Below, in pieces: positions 28,262 to 37,336 of a stretch of 64,000 nucleotides of DNA. Position 1 is the first letter of the stretch, and every line of letters starts with the position of its first letter. This DNA is from Desulfovibrio sp. (GTDB lineage: Bacteria; Desulfobacterota; Desulfovibrionia; Desulfovibrionales; Desulfovibrionaceae): NCBI GenBank assembly GCA_016208105.1, contig JACQYS010000017.1, positions 174,142 to 238,141 of the forward strand, given 5' to 3'. The notes under the pieces were generated by a model. It was not told the origin of the DNA, ran no database searches, and saw only the letters and a list, made by a program, of their open reading frames with translations. The position numbers and the translations under genes are program-made.

Positions 28262-29701
28262 ATGATCATGGATTGCATGAAGACCGCCGACCCTTCGATG
28301 ATCGAAATGTTTCGCCCCTTCGGACTCAAGATGGAGGAACAAGGCATCCCTCCCATCGTCATCAATATCTTTAAATGCTACTTTGCGCGCCTGCTGTACG
28401 GCGCCCAGGGCAAGCTTCCCGAGGACGAACTGCTTCCCCTCACCGACCGTGAGGTGCCGGACTATGAAGCTCTTGCCTCTTACGCCGAGGTCGGTCGCCA
28501 GGCCATGCCCCACGCTGTGGTCATCAAGCTAAACGGTGGGCTGGGCACTTCGATGGGGCTGGAGAAGGCCAAAAGCCTTATCACAGTAAAAGACGGCATG
28601 AGTTTTCTGGATCTGATTCTGGCCCAGATGCGTGCATTGCGCGAAAAGCATGGCAAGGCCATTCCCATCCTTTTCATGAACAGCTTCAAGACCCACCTGG
28701 ACACCATGCTCAAGGTGGAGGGGTTCGACAACGGCCCAGGCGGCATGCCCCTGGCCTTTCTGCAGCACCGCTACCCCAAGATTCTGCACAAGGATCTGAC
28801 ACCGGCTGTCTGGCCCGGCAACCCGGAGCTGGAGTGGAATCCCCCCGGCCACGGCGATTTGTATACCGCCCTGGTTACGTCCAAGGTTCTGCGCAAGCTC
28901 CTGGATCGCGGCGTCCACTACGCGTTCATCTCCAATTCGGACAACCTGGGCGCGGTCATGGACGAACGGTTGCTGGGATACATGGTCAAGGAAGGAGCGC
29001 CATTTCTCATGGAGGTGGCCGGGCGTACCGCCTCGGACCGCAAGGGCGGCCACTTGGCCAGGCTTCGCACCAACGGCAGGCTCGTGCTGCGCGAGATCGC
29101 CCAATGCCTGGAACGAGACCTGGACGCCTTCCAGGACATCTCCCGGCACCGTTTCTTCAACACCAATTCGCTCTGGATCGACCTGCGGGCCATGGAGAAG
29201 GTGTTCGTGGCCAACGGCATGATGCCCCTGGACCTCATCTTGAATCCCAAGTCTCTGGATCCGCGCGACCCCAAATCTCCGGCCGTGATCCAGATCGAGA
29301 CGGCCATGGGTTCGGCCGTCTCAGCCTTCGAATCCGCCCAGGCGGTAAAAGTCCCACGCACGCGCTTCGCTCCGGTCAAGACCACCTCTGACCTGTTGGT
29401 AGTAATGTCCGACTGCTACGAGATAAGCCCCGAAAAGACCGTGGTGCCGTCTCCCAAACGGACGGACCCCATGCCAATAGTCACTCTTGATGGCAAGTTT
29501 TACAAAAAAATCGACGACTTCATGGCCAGATTCCCCCACGGTGCACCCTCGCTTCTTGCCTGTTCGAGCCTCACCGTGAAGGGCGACGTGCTTTTCCAGG
29601 CAGGGGTCCGGATTACCGGTGAGGCCCACATCATAAACGAATCCGGCAAACAGGCCGTGCTCGCCGAGGACACCGTCGTCACCGGCGAACTGAGGCTCTA
29701 G
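28262..29701 (+). CDS. UTP-glucose-1-phosphate uridylyltransferase, UGP2-like type
   Basis: A 479-residue enzyme that makes UDP-glucose for surface polysaccharides and glycolipids. It belongs to the eukaryote-like UDPGP type 1 family rather than the bacterial GalU family: the nucleotide loop reads KLNGGLGTSMGLEKAKSL, followed by NSFKTH, FISNSDNLGA and a C-terminal beta-helix part. The ATG at 28262 has GAGGA 7 bases before it. The gene ends 3 bases before a response regulator, so the sugar enzyme and the two-component system share a transcript, with htrA further down. Confidence 0.9.
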   Translation: MIMDCMKTADPSMIEMFRPFGLKMEEQGIPPIVINIFKCYFARLLYGAQGKLPEDELLPLTDREVPDYEALASYAEVGRQAMPHAVVIKLNGGLGTSMGLEKAKSLITVKDGMSFLDLILAQMRALREKHGKAIPILFMNSFKTHLDTMLKVEGFDNGPGGMPLAFLQHRYPKILHKDLTPAVWPGNPELEWNPPGHGDLYTALVTSKVLRKLLDRGVHYAFISNSDNLGAVMDERLLGYMVKEGAPFLMEVAGRTASDRKGGHLARLRTNGRLVLREIAQCLERDLDAFQDISRHRFFNTNSLWIDLRAMEKVFVANGMMPLDLILNPKSLDPRDPKSPAVIQIETAMGSAVSAFESAQAVKVPRTRFAPVKTTSDLLVVMSDCYEISPEKTVVPSPKRTDPMPIVTLDGKFYKKIDDFMARFPHGAPSLLACSSLTVKGDVLFQAGVRITGEAHIINESGKQAVLAEDTVVTGELRL

Positions 29702-29704
29702 ACC

Positions 29705-30391
29705 ATGCGTATCCTCCTGGTTGAAGACGACCCCCAGGCCGCGTCCTATCTGGTCAAAGGTTTGAAGGAGCAAGGAGTGGCCGTGGACCACGTGGTGGAC
29801 GGACGGGAAGGTCTTTTCAGGGCCACTTCCGGCGGCTACGATGTGATCATCCTGGACCGGATGCTCCCAAGCCTGGACGGCCTCTCCATCCTCAAGGCGG
29901 TTCGCGCCGCCGGGGACACCACACCCGTACTGGTGCTTTCGGCCCTCTCCGACGTGGACGCCCGGGTGGAAGGACTGCGCGCGGGCGGGGACGACTACCT
30001 GCCCAAGCCCTTCGCCTTCGCCGAACTCATGGCCCGGGTGGAGGCTTTGGGACGACGCGGCCGGGCCGAGAAGCCCCTTACCATCTTGAGCCTGGCCGAT
30101 CTGGAGCTGGACCTCACCGCGCGCACCGTAAAACGGTCCGGCAAGGTCATCGATCTAAAGCCCAAGGAATTCGCTCTGCTCGAATACTTCATGCGCCACG
30201 CAGGGCAGGTGGTCACCCGCACCATGCTGCTCGAACGGGTCTGGGATTACGCCTTCGACCCCCAGACCAACGTCATAGACGTGCATGTCTCCAGGCTGAG
30301 GGGAAAGATAGATAAGGATTTCGACAAACCTTTGCTGCACACCGTGCGCGGCGCGGGATACATGCTGCGTGATTCGACCGAAACTTCTTAA
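29705..30391 (+). CDS. OmpR-family response regulator
   Basis: A 228-residue regulator: receiver at 1-115 with phospho-acceptor Asp51 (IILDRMLP), DYLPKPF, and a winged helix at 130-222 with LKPKEFALLEYF and TNVIDVHVSRLRGKI. It overlaps the kinase gene by 23 bases, so the pair is coupled. The position before htrA suggests control of envelope protein quality, as in Cpx-like systems; that is inference from neighbourhood. Confidence 0.95.
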   Translation: MRILLVEDDPQAASYLVKGLKEQGVAVDHVVDGREGLFRATSGGYDVIILDRMLPSLDGLSILKAVRAAGDTTPVLVLSALSDVDARVEGLRAGGDDYLPKPFAFAELMARVEALGRRGRAEKPLTILSLADLELDLTARTVKRSGKVIDLKPKEFALLEYFMRHAGQVVTRTMLLERVWDYAFDPQTNVIDVHVSRLRGKIDKDFDKPLLHTVRGAGYMLRDSTETS

Positions 30392-31739
30392 AACCTTCAG
30401 CTTCAGGCTGGCCCTGTGGTACGTGGCCCTGTTCGCCATTTCCGCCACAGTGGTCTTCGGTTTCATCTGGTGGGCCGCGGTGACCTTCATGCTCCGCCAG
30501 ACCGACGAGATCATCGAATCCGAGGTCTGGAGCCTGGTGGAACAGTATGACGAGCGGGGCTTGGCCGCGCTGTCCATGCAGATATCCAGCCGCCAGCGCA
30601 ACGAGGCTTCACGCTCCAACATCTACCTTCTGGTTGACCGCGAATTCCACTACCTGGCGGGAAACATGCGCCAGTGGCCCCGCAATATCGATCCCAAGGG
30701 CTACCCCGAATGGCACACCATCCCGGTCACGGCCGAGGACGATCCGAAGCAGCTCGAGGCCAGGGTCCGGGTGGTCACGCTCATGGGCAAGGTGCACCTG
30801 CTGGTGGGGCGCGAGCTCTCGGATGTATTGCGGGCCCGGACCATCATGGCCCGCTCCATGGCCATCGGCATATTCTTCACCGTTATCATGGGGCTTATCT
30901 GGGGCAACGTAATGAGCGTGAAGCTTTTACGGCGCCTGGAAGAGGTCAACAGCGCCAGCCAGGAAATCATGGGAGGGGCGCTGGAGAGGCGCATTCCCCT
31001 GGCCGGGTCGGGCGACGAGTTCGACCGCCTGGCCGCGAACCTGAACGACATGCTCGACCGCATAGGCGAGCTCCTGGCCACGGTGCGCCAGGTGAGCGAC
31101 AACATCGCCCATGATCTGAGAAGCCCGCTGACCCGTCTGCGCTCGCGCCTGGAACTGGCCCTGCTCGAACCTCCTGACGCTCTTTCCCAGCGCGTGGCCA
31201 TGGAGGAGGCCATTGACCAGGCGGAATCCATCATCGCCACGTTCAACGCCCTTCTCACCATTGCCCAGGCCGAATCAGCCACTGCGCGAAGCAGTTTCGA
31301 AAGCCTGGACCTGTCCGCCCTGGTGCACGACGCGGTGGAGCTTTACGAGCCGCTGGCCGAGGACAAGGGAATCGCCATGTCCGTCGTGCTGACCGGCAGC
31401 CTCACGGCCAGGGGCAACCGCCACCTGCTCTCCCAGGCCATGACCAACCTGCTGGACAATGCAGTGAAATACACCCCCGAAGGAGGTTCGATCCGGGTGA
31501 GCGCGGAGCGTGACGGAGACACCGTCATCCTGAGGGTGGCCGACTCGGGCCCTGGCATCCCTCCGCAAGAGCGGGATAACGTGCTCAAGCGCTTCTTCCG
31601 ATTGGACGAAAGCCGCAACACGCCAGGCTCCGGTCTTGGGCTCTCCCTGGTGGCCGCCGTGGCCAGGCTTCATGCAGCCAGGCTGGAACTTCTCGACAAC
31701 GATCCCGGCCTTATCGTGAGGATAAGCATCCCCGGATGA
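30369..31739 (+). CDS. Membrane sensor histidine kinase (HAMP type)
   Basis: A 456-residue kinase with a membrane helix at about 15-40, a periplasmic sensor of about 120 residues, a second helix at 160-182, HAMP, HisKA with NIAHDLRSPLTRL (His248) and an ATPase domain with LLDNAVKYTPEGG and GSGLGLSLV. It starts at GTG 30369 inside the regulator gene. The architecture matches CpxA/QseC-like kinases that sense periplasmic conditions. With the regulator and htrA it forms a plausible envelope-stress unit. Confidence 0.95.
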   Translation: MIRPKLLKTFSFRLALWYVALFAISATVVFGFIWWAAVTFMLRQTDEIIESEVWSLVEQYDERGLAALSMQISSRQRNEASRSNIYLLVDREFHYLAGNMRQWPRNIDPKGYPEWHTIPVTAEDDPKQLEARVRVVTLMGKVHLLVGRELSDVLRARTIMARSMAIGIFFTVIMGLIWGNVMSVKLLRRLEEVNSASQEIMGGALERRIPLAGSGDEFDRLAANLNDMLDRIGELLATVRQVSDNIAHDLRSPLTRLRSRLELALLEPPDALSQRVAMEEAIDQAESIIATFNALLTIAQAESATARSSFESLDLSALVHDAVELYEPLAEDKGIAMSVVLTGSLTARGNRHLLSQAMTNLLDNAVKYTPEGGSIRVSAERDGDTVILRVADSGPGIPPQERDNVLKRFFRLDESRNTPGSGLGLSLVAAVARLHAARLELLDNDPGLIVRISIPG

Positions 31740-31776
31740 ACATCTGTTCATTTCCGGGAAACATTCCTGTCATTTA
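31737..31776 (+). promoter_or_regulatory. Possible regulator-binding region before htrA
   Basis: The 97-base gap opens with the palindrome TGAACATCTGTTCA (31737-31750), overlapping the kinase stop codon, and has TCATTT repeated at 31748 and 31770, two helical turns apart. This would suit an OmpR-type dimer, but no consensus is known here. Confidence 0.35.
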
Positions 31777-31836
31777 CGATCCCTACTTCCTCGCATCACG
31801 GAAGCGGCACACGCTTCATACCTCAGGAGAGAATCC

Positions 31837-33225
31837 ATGTACCGGATGAAACCGTTAAGAATCACCCTCGCAAGCGCACTCTTCGTTCTCCTAGCCGCTG
31901 GCCAGGCTTTGGCCCAAATGCCCAAGTTCGCGGACCTGGCAGAAAAGGCCGGGCCCGCTGTGGTGAATATCTTCACCGAAACCGCTCCCAAACAGACCCA
32001 ACGCCAGCCGCGCATGCAGACCCCGCGCGGCACGCCCTTCGACGATTTCTTCGACCAGTTCGACCAGTTCTTCAACCAGCAGCCCCAGCGACGCTCACGT
32101 TCGCTGGGTTCTGGTTTCCTCATATCCGCCGACGGTTACATTCTCACCAACAACCACGTGGTGGAGAAAGCCGACAAGATCAACATAAAGCTCCAGAAAG
32201 GCGAAAAGACCTTGCAGGCCAAGGTTATCGGAACCGACCCGGAGACTGATCTTGCCCTCATCAAGATCGATAACGGAAGCAATCTGCCGTTTCTGAAGCT
32301 CGGCGACTCGGCCAAACTGCGCGTGGGCGACTGGGTCATGGCCATCGGCAACCCCTTCGGCCTGTCCCACACGGTCACGGCGGGCATCGTCTCGGCCAAG
32401 GGCCGGGTCATCGGGGCAGGAGCATACGACGACTTCATCCAGACCGACGCCTCCATCAACCCCGGCAACTCCGGAGGTCCGCTCATCAACCTCGACGGCG
32501 AGGTGATCGGCATCAACGCGGCCATCATCGCCTCCGGCCAGGGCATCGGCTTCGCCATCCCCTCCAACATCGCCAAGGATGTGGTCAACCAGCTCAAAAG
32601 CAAGGGGAAGGTCCGCCGTGGCATGATGGGCGTCACCATCCAGCCCTTGGATGAAAACACGGCCAAGGCCCTTGGCCTTTCCACGGATAAGGGCGCGCTG
32701 GTAAGCCAGGTCAATCCTAACAGCCCGGCCGAGAAGGCCGGACTGGCCTCTGGCGACGTGATCACCGAAGTCAACGGCCAGGCCGTGACCGACGCCCACG
32801 ACCTGACCACCCGCATCGGCGCAATGCCCCCGGGCGATTCCGTGAACATCACGTATACCCGCAAGGGCCAGACCAAGACCGCCAAGGTCACCCTGGTCGA
32901 ACGCGATATCAAGCAGTTCGGCCAAGCGGGCGAGGACGACTCCGCCCAGAGCGGCAACACCTTGGGCATGACTCTGTCCGCGGCCGATCCCCGCACCGGC
33001 CGCCCGGCGGGTGGACTCCTCGTGGTGAACGTGGAGCCGAACTCCCCGGCGGCCGAGGCCGGCATCCGCAAGGGGGACGTGATCATGGAAGTCAACCAGC
33101 GCCAGGTCGCCACTCCCGAGGAAGTTGCCTCCATCGTCGCAAAGGAAGGCAAGGCCAACGGCGCGGTGCTGGTTTTGGTCAAACGCCAGGGGCAGCCCGT
33201 CTTCCGGTCCATCCCCGTGCAATAA
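31837..33225 (+). CDS. Periplasmic serine protease HtrA/DegQ
   Basis: A 462-residue secreted protease-chaperone that degrades misfolded envelope proteins. A signal peptide covers residues 1-26. The catalytic triad is His107 (TNNHVV), Asp138 (TDLALIKI) and Ser212 (GNSGGPL). Two PDZ domains follow, at about 260-350 and 375-460. A Gln/Arg-rich loop (50-87) corresponds to the LA loop. AGGAGAG precedes the ATG. It lies 97 bases after an OmpR-type two-component pair that probably regulates it. Confidence 0.96.
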   Translation: MYRMKPLRITLASALFVLLAAGQALAQMPKFADLAEKAGPAVVNIFTETAPKQTQRQPRMQTPRGTPFDDFFDQFDQFFNQQPQRRSRSLGSGFLISADGYILTNNHVVEKADKINIKLQKGEKTLQAKVIGTDPETDLALIKIDNGSNLPFLKLGDSAKLRVGDWVMAIGNPFGLSHTVTAGIVSAKGRVIGAGAYDDFIQTDASINPGNSGGPLINLDGEVIGINAAIIASGQGIGFAIPSNIAKDVVNQLKSKGKVRRGMMGVTIQPLDENTAKALGLSTDKGALVSQVNPNSPAEKAGLASGDVITEVNGQAVTDAHDLTTRIGAMPPGDSVNITYTRKGQTKTAKVTLVERDIKQFGQAGEDDSAQSGNTLGMTLSAADPRTGRPAGGLLVVNVEPNSPAAEAGIRKGDVIMEVNQRQVATPEEVASIVAKEGKANGAVLVLVKRQGQPVFRSIPVQ

Positions 33226-33281
33226 GGCATGTCTCGTATACCCGGCGAAGAGATGACCGCCGGGCCCTCTTCCACCCTCGC

Positions 33282-33306
33282 TTGAGCCCCCCTCTGGGGG
33301 GCTCAA
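33282..33306 (+). terminator. Hairpin after htrA
   Basis: Perfect 11-base arms TTGAGCCCCCC and GGGGGGCTCAA around TCT. No T run follows on the plus strand, so termination may be incomplete. Confidence 0.6.
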
Positions 33307-33324
33307 CTATGTGGTGAGAATAAA

Positions 33325-33355
33325 CGGCCGCCCGGAACTCCGCTCCGGACGGCCG
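33325..33355 (-). terminator. Terminator of the Cys-rich protein gene
   Basis: CGGCCGTCCGGA (minus strand, 33355-33344) pairs with TCCGGGCGGCCG (33336-33325), with one G-U pair, followed by TTTATT. Confidence 0.7.
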
Positions 33356-33389
33356 CACTCTCATTGAAAGACCAAACAGCAGACGGAAT

Positions 33390-33815
33390 CTACGGTTTCA
33401 TGCCGCACCCTGAATACCAGCTGTTGCAGCTTGAGATGCAGGCATCCACATCATACTTGCTCTTATTATCCGGGTCGGATTTGCACTTGGCCACGCACTG
33501 CTGGTACTGTTGCTGGCAGTATTCGGAAGTTTCCACCACGCCCGGAGCCTGCTTGCGGCGCTCTCCCTGCACCGGCGGCGGGGTGACGGGCACCATGCCG
33601 TCCTGAGTTGTCAAGCGAAGCCTGGCCGCGCAGACCATGTTGCAGTCCACGCATTCATAGTTGCAGGTCACACTCGGGTTGCCCGATGTGTCGGCTACGG
33701 TGCAAACCACCGTTCCGTCAGGGCGAACGCACTCGTAGATACGCGGTTGTTGCTGGGCATAAGCAGCCGGGGAGGCCGCGCAGAGGATGACGAGCATCAA
33801 TAAAACTCGTTTCAT
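33390..33815 (-). CDS. Exported cysteine-rich protein, unknown function
   Basis: A 141-residue secreted protein. The signal peptide MKRVLLMLVILCAASPAAYA is clear, and AAGGAGAA precedes the ATG at 33815. The mature part has 12 cysteines in two groups. The first six (YECV, VVC, TCNYEC, VDC, MVC) surround a tyrosine-rich N-terminal strand region. The second six (EYC, QQC, AKC, DAC, SSC, SGC) have coiled-coil-like spacing near CX3C. An even number in an exported protein suggests six disulphides. A Pro-rich linker separates the groups. No family recognised. Confidence 0.8.
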   Translation of the reverse strand: MKRVLLMLVILCAASPAAYAQQQPRIYECVRPDGTVVCTVADTSGNPSVTCNYECVDCNMVCAARLRLTTQDGMVPVTPPPVQGERRKQAPGVVETSEYCQQQYQQCVAKCKSDPDNKSKYDVDACISSCNSWYSGCGMKP

Positions 33816-33942
33816 GTCCGTTCTCCTTGGTTCGCTCAAAATTAGCCTGGAAATACCCTGCGGCCTGGTTTGCCGCAAGAGTCTTGATGTTTTTCATTCC
33901 CAGAATTTGACAGCATTCGACGCCAGACGGTAGACACTTCGT

Positions 33943-35832
33943 ATGAGCACGACTGGCGAATCCGCGCATTCCGGGAAAAAAACGACCCTCGCCTTGTCCC
34001 TCGGCGCGCTTGGGGTGGTCTACGGGGACATCGGCACTTCCCCCTTGTACTCCATCAAAGAATGCTTCCACGGACTGCATGCCATCGAGCTGACCAGCGC
34101 CAACGTTCTTGGCGTTCTATCGCTGATCTTCTGGTCGCTCACCGTGGTCATTACCGTCAAGTATGTGTCCTTTATTCTTCGCGCGGACAACAAGGGCGAA
34201 GGCGGCGTGTTCGCCCTGCTTGAGCTCTTGCCCAAAAAGAAGTTCGATCCGCGAACCGTGGTTGTAACTTCACTGCTTGGACTCTGCGGGGCGTCGCTCT
34301 TGTGCGGCGAAGCGGTGATAACCCCGGCCATTTCCGTGCTTTCGGCCATGGAGGGTCTGGAGATCGCCACGGACACGGCCCGCCCGCTGGTGGTGCCCTT
34401 GACGCTCGTCATCCTTTTCGGGCTTTTCATGGCGCAAAAACACGGCACCGACGGGATCGCCCGCGTCTTCGGCCCGGTTATGGTTCTCTGGTTTCTGGTG
34501 ATCGGGGGGCTTGGTCTTTACCAGATTATGCAGTCCCCGGACGTCCTCATGGCCTTGAACCCCTCCCATGCCCTGGACTTCTTCGTACGCAACCGTTTTC
34601 ACGGCGTCGTGGTGCTTGGTTCCGTGGTGCTGTGCATCACCGGCGGCGAAGCGCTCTATGCGGACATGGGGCACTTCGGCAAACGGGCCATCCGCCTTTC
34701 CTGGCTTTTTTACGCCTATCCGGGACTATTGCTCAACTACTTCGGCCAGGGAGCCGGCCTTATCTCCAATCCGTCCATCGTGATCCATCCCTTCTACGGC
34801 ATCGTTCCCAAGGCCTGGATCTATCCCATGGTGGTCCTCTCCACCATGGCCACCATCATCGCCTCCCAGGCCATGATCTCGGGCATATTCTCCATTATCC
34901 GCCAGGCCGTGCAGCTCGGCTATTACCCCCGGGTGCGCGTCATCCATACCTCGCGCTACATGGAGGGACAGATCTACATCCCCGAGGTCAATGCCTTCCT
35001 CATGTGGGGATGCATCGCCCTGGTGCTCATCTTCAAGGAGTCCAGCCGCTTGGCCGCGGCCTACGGCATAGCCGTGACCGCCACCATGACAATTACGTCC
35101 TGCCTGTTTTTCCTGGTGGCCCGCAAACGCTGGAACTGGCCGCTCTGGAAGGCCCTGCCACTGCTGCTCCTGTTCTGTGCATTCGATGTCAGTTTTTTCG
35201 GCTCCAACCTGCTCAAGATGTTCGACGGGGGTTGGATTCCCGTGGTCATCGCCATCACCGTGGTCACCTGCATGAGCACCTGGAAAGCTGGGCGCGCCGC
35301 CCTTGGCAAAGTGCTGCTCGCGGAGACCGTTCCCCTGGAGTTGTTCCTGAACGACGTGGCCGCGAAAAAGCCCCACCGGGCCAAGGGTTCCGCCGTCTTT
35401 CTTTCGGTTTCCCCCACTGGCGCGCCGGTGACGCTGCTGCACTTTTTCAAGCACACCAAAATGCTCCACGAGAAGGTGGTCATCATGTCCATCCAATCCT
35501 CGGACGAGCCCTATGCCAACATCGGCCAGAATCTCACCATCTCCTGTCTGGGCGAGGGGTTCTATCGAGTGGTGGCCACATACGGCTTCATGCAGACCCC
35601 GGACGTTCCGCAGATTATGGAATACGCCAGGATCGGCGGGATTGACGCCGATCCCGCGGACACCACTTTTTTCCTGGGGCGCGAATCACTTTTCACCACG
35701 GGCAAATCCCCCATGGCGCATTGGCGCAAGCGTCTGTTCGAGTTCATGAGCCGCAACTCGCGTCCGGCCTCAGCATACTTCAACATTCCGGCCGGGCGGG
35801 TGATGGAGCTTGGCGTGCAGGTGGAATTGTAG
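33943..35832 (+). CDS. kup: Kup-type potassium uptake protein
   Basis: A 629-residue K+/H+ symporter of the KUP/HAK family with twelve membrane helices and a C-terminal cytoplasmic domain. It begins with LGALGVVYGDIGTSPLYSIK, the family hallmark, followed by GEGGVFALLELL and CGEAVITPAISVLSA. The length is as expected. The ribosome site before the ATG at 33943 is poor. A 447-codon open frame on the same strand in another phase is a shadow. Confidence 0.95.
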   Translation: MSTTGESAHSGKKTTLALSLGALGVVYGDIGTSPLYSIKECFHGLHAIELTSANVLGVLSLIFWSLTVVITVKYVSFILRADNKGEGGVFALLELLPKKKFDPRTVVVTSLLGLCGASLLCGEAVITPAISVLSAMEGLEIATDTARPLVVPLTLVILFGLFMAQKHGTDGIARVFGPVMVLWFLVIGGLGLYQIMQSPDVLMALNPSHALDFFVRNRFHGVVVLGSVVLCITGGEALYADMGHFGKRAIRLSWLFYAYPGLLLNYFGQGAGLISNPSIVIHPFYGIVPKAWIYPMVVLSTMATIIASQAMISGIFSIIRQAVQLGYYPRVRVIHTSRYMEGQIYIPEVNAFLMWGCIALVLIFKESSRLAAAYGIAVTATMTITSCLFFLVARKRWNWPLWKALPLLLLFCAFDVSFFGSNLLKMFDGGWIPVVIAITVVTCMSTWKAGRAALGKVLLAETVPLELFLNDVAAKKPHRAKGSAVFLSVSPTGAPVTLLHFFKHTKMLHEKVVIMSIQSSDEPYANIGQNLTISCLGEGFYRVVATYGFMQTPDVPQIMEYARIGGIDADPADTTFFLGRESLFTTGKSPMAHWRKRLFEFMSRNSRPASAYFNIPAGRVMELGVQVEL

Positions 35833-35925
35833 CTGCGCGGGGAAAGGGGAAAAATGTACGACGCCTGTCTCGCGGAATGCTCCGCTCCAGGCGTTCACCC
35901 GAAGAGCCCGATGTTCAGGCCCTTC

Positions 35926-36342
35926 TCACTCCGGCTTCCGGGAGGTCACCAGCCCCATCTCGCGCAGTGCTTGAATGAACCGTTCGTTTTCCAGCGGTTT
36001 AGTCAGGTAGAAGTCCGCCCCGCATGCGTAGAGGGCGTCTATCTGTGTTTCGCGCTCGTCAACCGATGAGAGCATGACGATTTTGGGACGGTTTTCCAGA
36101 GGGACTTTCTGTTCGTTATAGAGCGTGACGATCTCACGCACTGTGGCCAGACCGTCCAGGCCCGGCAGCATGACGTCCATGAGGATAAGGTCGTAAGGTT
36201 CCCCACCGGACAGTGACTCCTCCACCCGGGCGATGGCCTCCTCGCCCGTATAGGCCATGCGGCATCGCCCCACTTCCAGGAGAAGCTGGCTTACGTGGAA
36301 CTGGGTGACCTCGTCGTCGTCCACTGTGAGCACATTCAACAT
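35926..36342 (-). CDS. Single-domain response regulator
   Basis: A 138-residue receiver with no output domain: acidic triplet VDDD at 7-10, phospho-acceptor Asp56 (LILMDVMLPGLDG), VMLSSVD and FYLTKP. The start at 36342 has GAGGGA nearby; the upstream open frame to 36417 runs into the surE terminator and is unlikely. No kinase is adjacent. It may serve a phosphorelay or a motility pathway. Confidence 0.87.
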   Translation of the reverse strand: MLNVLTVDDDEVTQFHVSQLLLEVGRCRMAYTGEEAIARVEESLSGGEPYDLILMDVMLPGLDGLATVREIVTLYNEQKVPLENRPKIVMLSSVDERETQIDALYACGADFYLTKPLENERFIQALREMGLVTSRKPE

Positions 36343-36412
36343 GCCATTTCCCTCTAACGGCTGGTTGTGTGCATGAAGATCGTGCTTGTTCCCTACATCT
36401 TTTTTTCGGCCC

Positions 36413-36441
36413 GGCAAAGAAAAAGCCCCTTTGTAAGGGGC
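36413..36441 (-). terminator. Terminator of surE
   Basis: On the minus strand GCCCCTT (36441-36435), loop ACA, AAGGGGC (36431-36425), then TTTTTCTTT. Confidence 0.88.
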
Positions 36442-36464
36442 CCCTGGCGAATAGTATCACCTGC

Positions 36465-37217
36465 TCAGAACGACAACCCGGAAAGTCTCCCCATGGTCTC
36501 GTGGTCCGTGAAATCGAAGCGCAGGGGGGTGAGCGTCATGAACCCCTCCGTGAGTAGCGCCCTATCCTGGCCCGCTGATACCATGTCCGGAGGGATAACC
36601 CCGGTAAGCCAGTAGTACTTCCGGCCGCGCGGGTCCACGCGCTCCTCATACCAGTCTTCGTAGGCGGCACGGGTTTGGGGGCACACCTTGAGGCCCTTCA
36701 CCTCACCCATGGGCAGGTCTGGAAAGTTGAGGTTCAGGACGCAGTGCTTGGGCAGGCCGTCCCAGTCCACTTTGGAAAGAAATGACGCGGTGAAATCCCC
36801 CTGGGCGGAGAGGTCCTGGGGGCTGAACCCGTCGAAGGACACCGCCAGGGCGGGCAGGCCCATGAGCGCTCCTTCCGTGGCCGCGGACACCGTGCCGGAA
36901 TAGAGGATGTCCACCCCCACATTGGCCCCGGCGTTGATGCCGGAGACCACCAGATCCGGCTGCGTGGCAAGGAGCGTAGTGAGACCGAGCTTCACGCAGT
37001 CCGCTGGGGTGCCGGAAACCCCCTGGCCGACGAACTCTGGCTCCTCGAAGGTCTTGACGCGAAGCGGCGCTGCCAGGGTGACCGCGTGCCCCACGGCGCT
37101 CATCTCCGTGACCGGGGCCACCACGCTGACCTCGTGCCCGGCCCGGACAAGGGCGTGGTAGAGTGAGCGCAGTCCCACGGCCTGGATGCCGTCGTCGTTG
37201 GTGAGCAGTATCTTCAT
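36465..37217 (-). CDS. surE: 5'/3'-nucleotidase SurE
   Basis: A 250-residue metal-dependent phosphatase acting on nucleoside monophosphates. The N-terminal LLTNDDG (Asp8, Asp9) and VVSGINAGANVG are diagnostic, as is YSGTVSAATEG. It is full length. It is divergent from the OB-HD exonuclease-like gene, with about 120 bases between them. It ends at a strong terminator. Confidence 0.95.
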   Translation of the reverse strand: MKILLTNDDGIQAVGLRSLYHALVRAGHEVSVVAPVTEMSAVGHAVTLAAPLRVKTFEEPEFVGQGVSGTPADCVKLGLTTLLATQPDLVVSGINAGANVGVDILYSGTVSAATEGALMGLPALAVSFDGFSPQDLSAQGDFTASFLSKVDWDGLPKHCVLNLNFPDLPMGEVKGLKVCPQTRAAYEDWYEERVDPRGRKYYWLTGVIPPDMVSAGQDRALLTEGFMTLTPLRFDFTDHETMGRLSGLSF

Positions 37218-37336
37218 GCACCTCTCCGGTAATGCGGTGGAATCTTCCCCTGTCGATTGACAAGCGCCCGGACCTCGGGGCAGTTTTGCCCAGGCATTGC
37301 GGGCAACTATCGTATGCCCCTGATGGAGGCAAGCCG

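Noticed and set aside
32095..33306. 403- and 379-codon minus-strand frames
   Set aside because: Antisense to the HtrA gene, whose catalytic triad and PDZ domains are certain.
34302..35645. 447-codon open frame on the plus strand
   Set aside because: Alternative phase inside kup; high-GC shadow.
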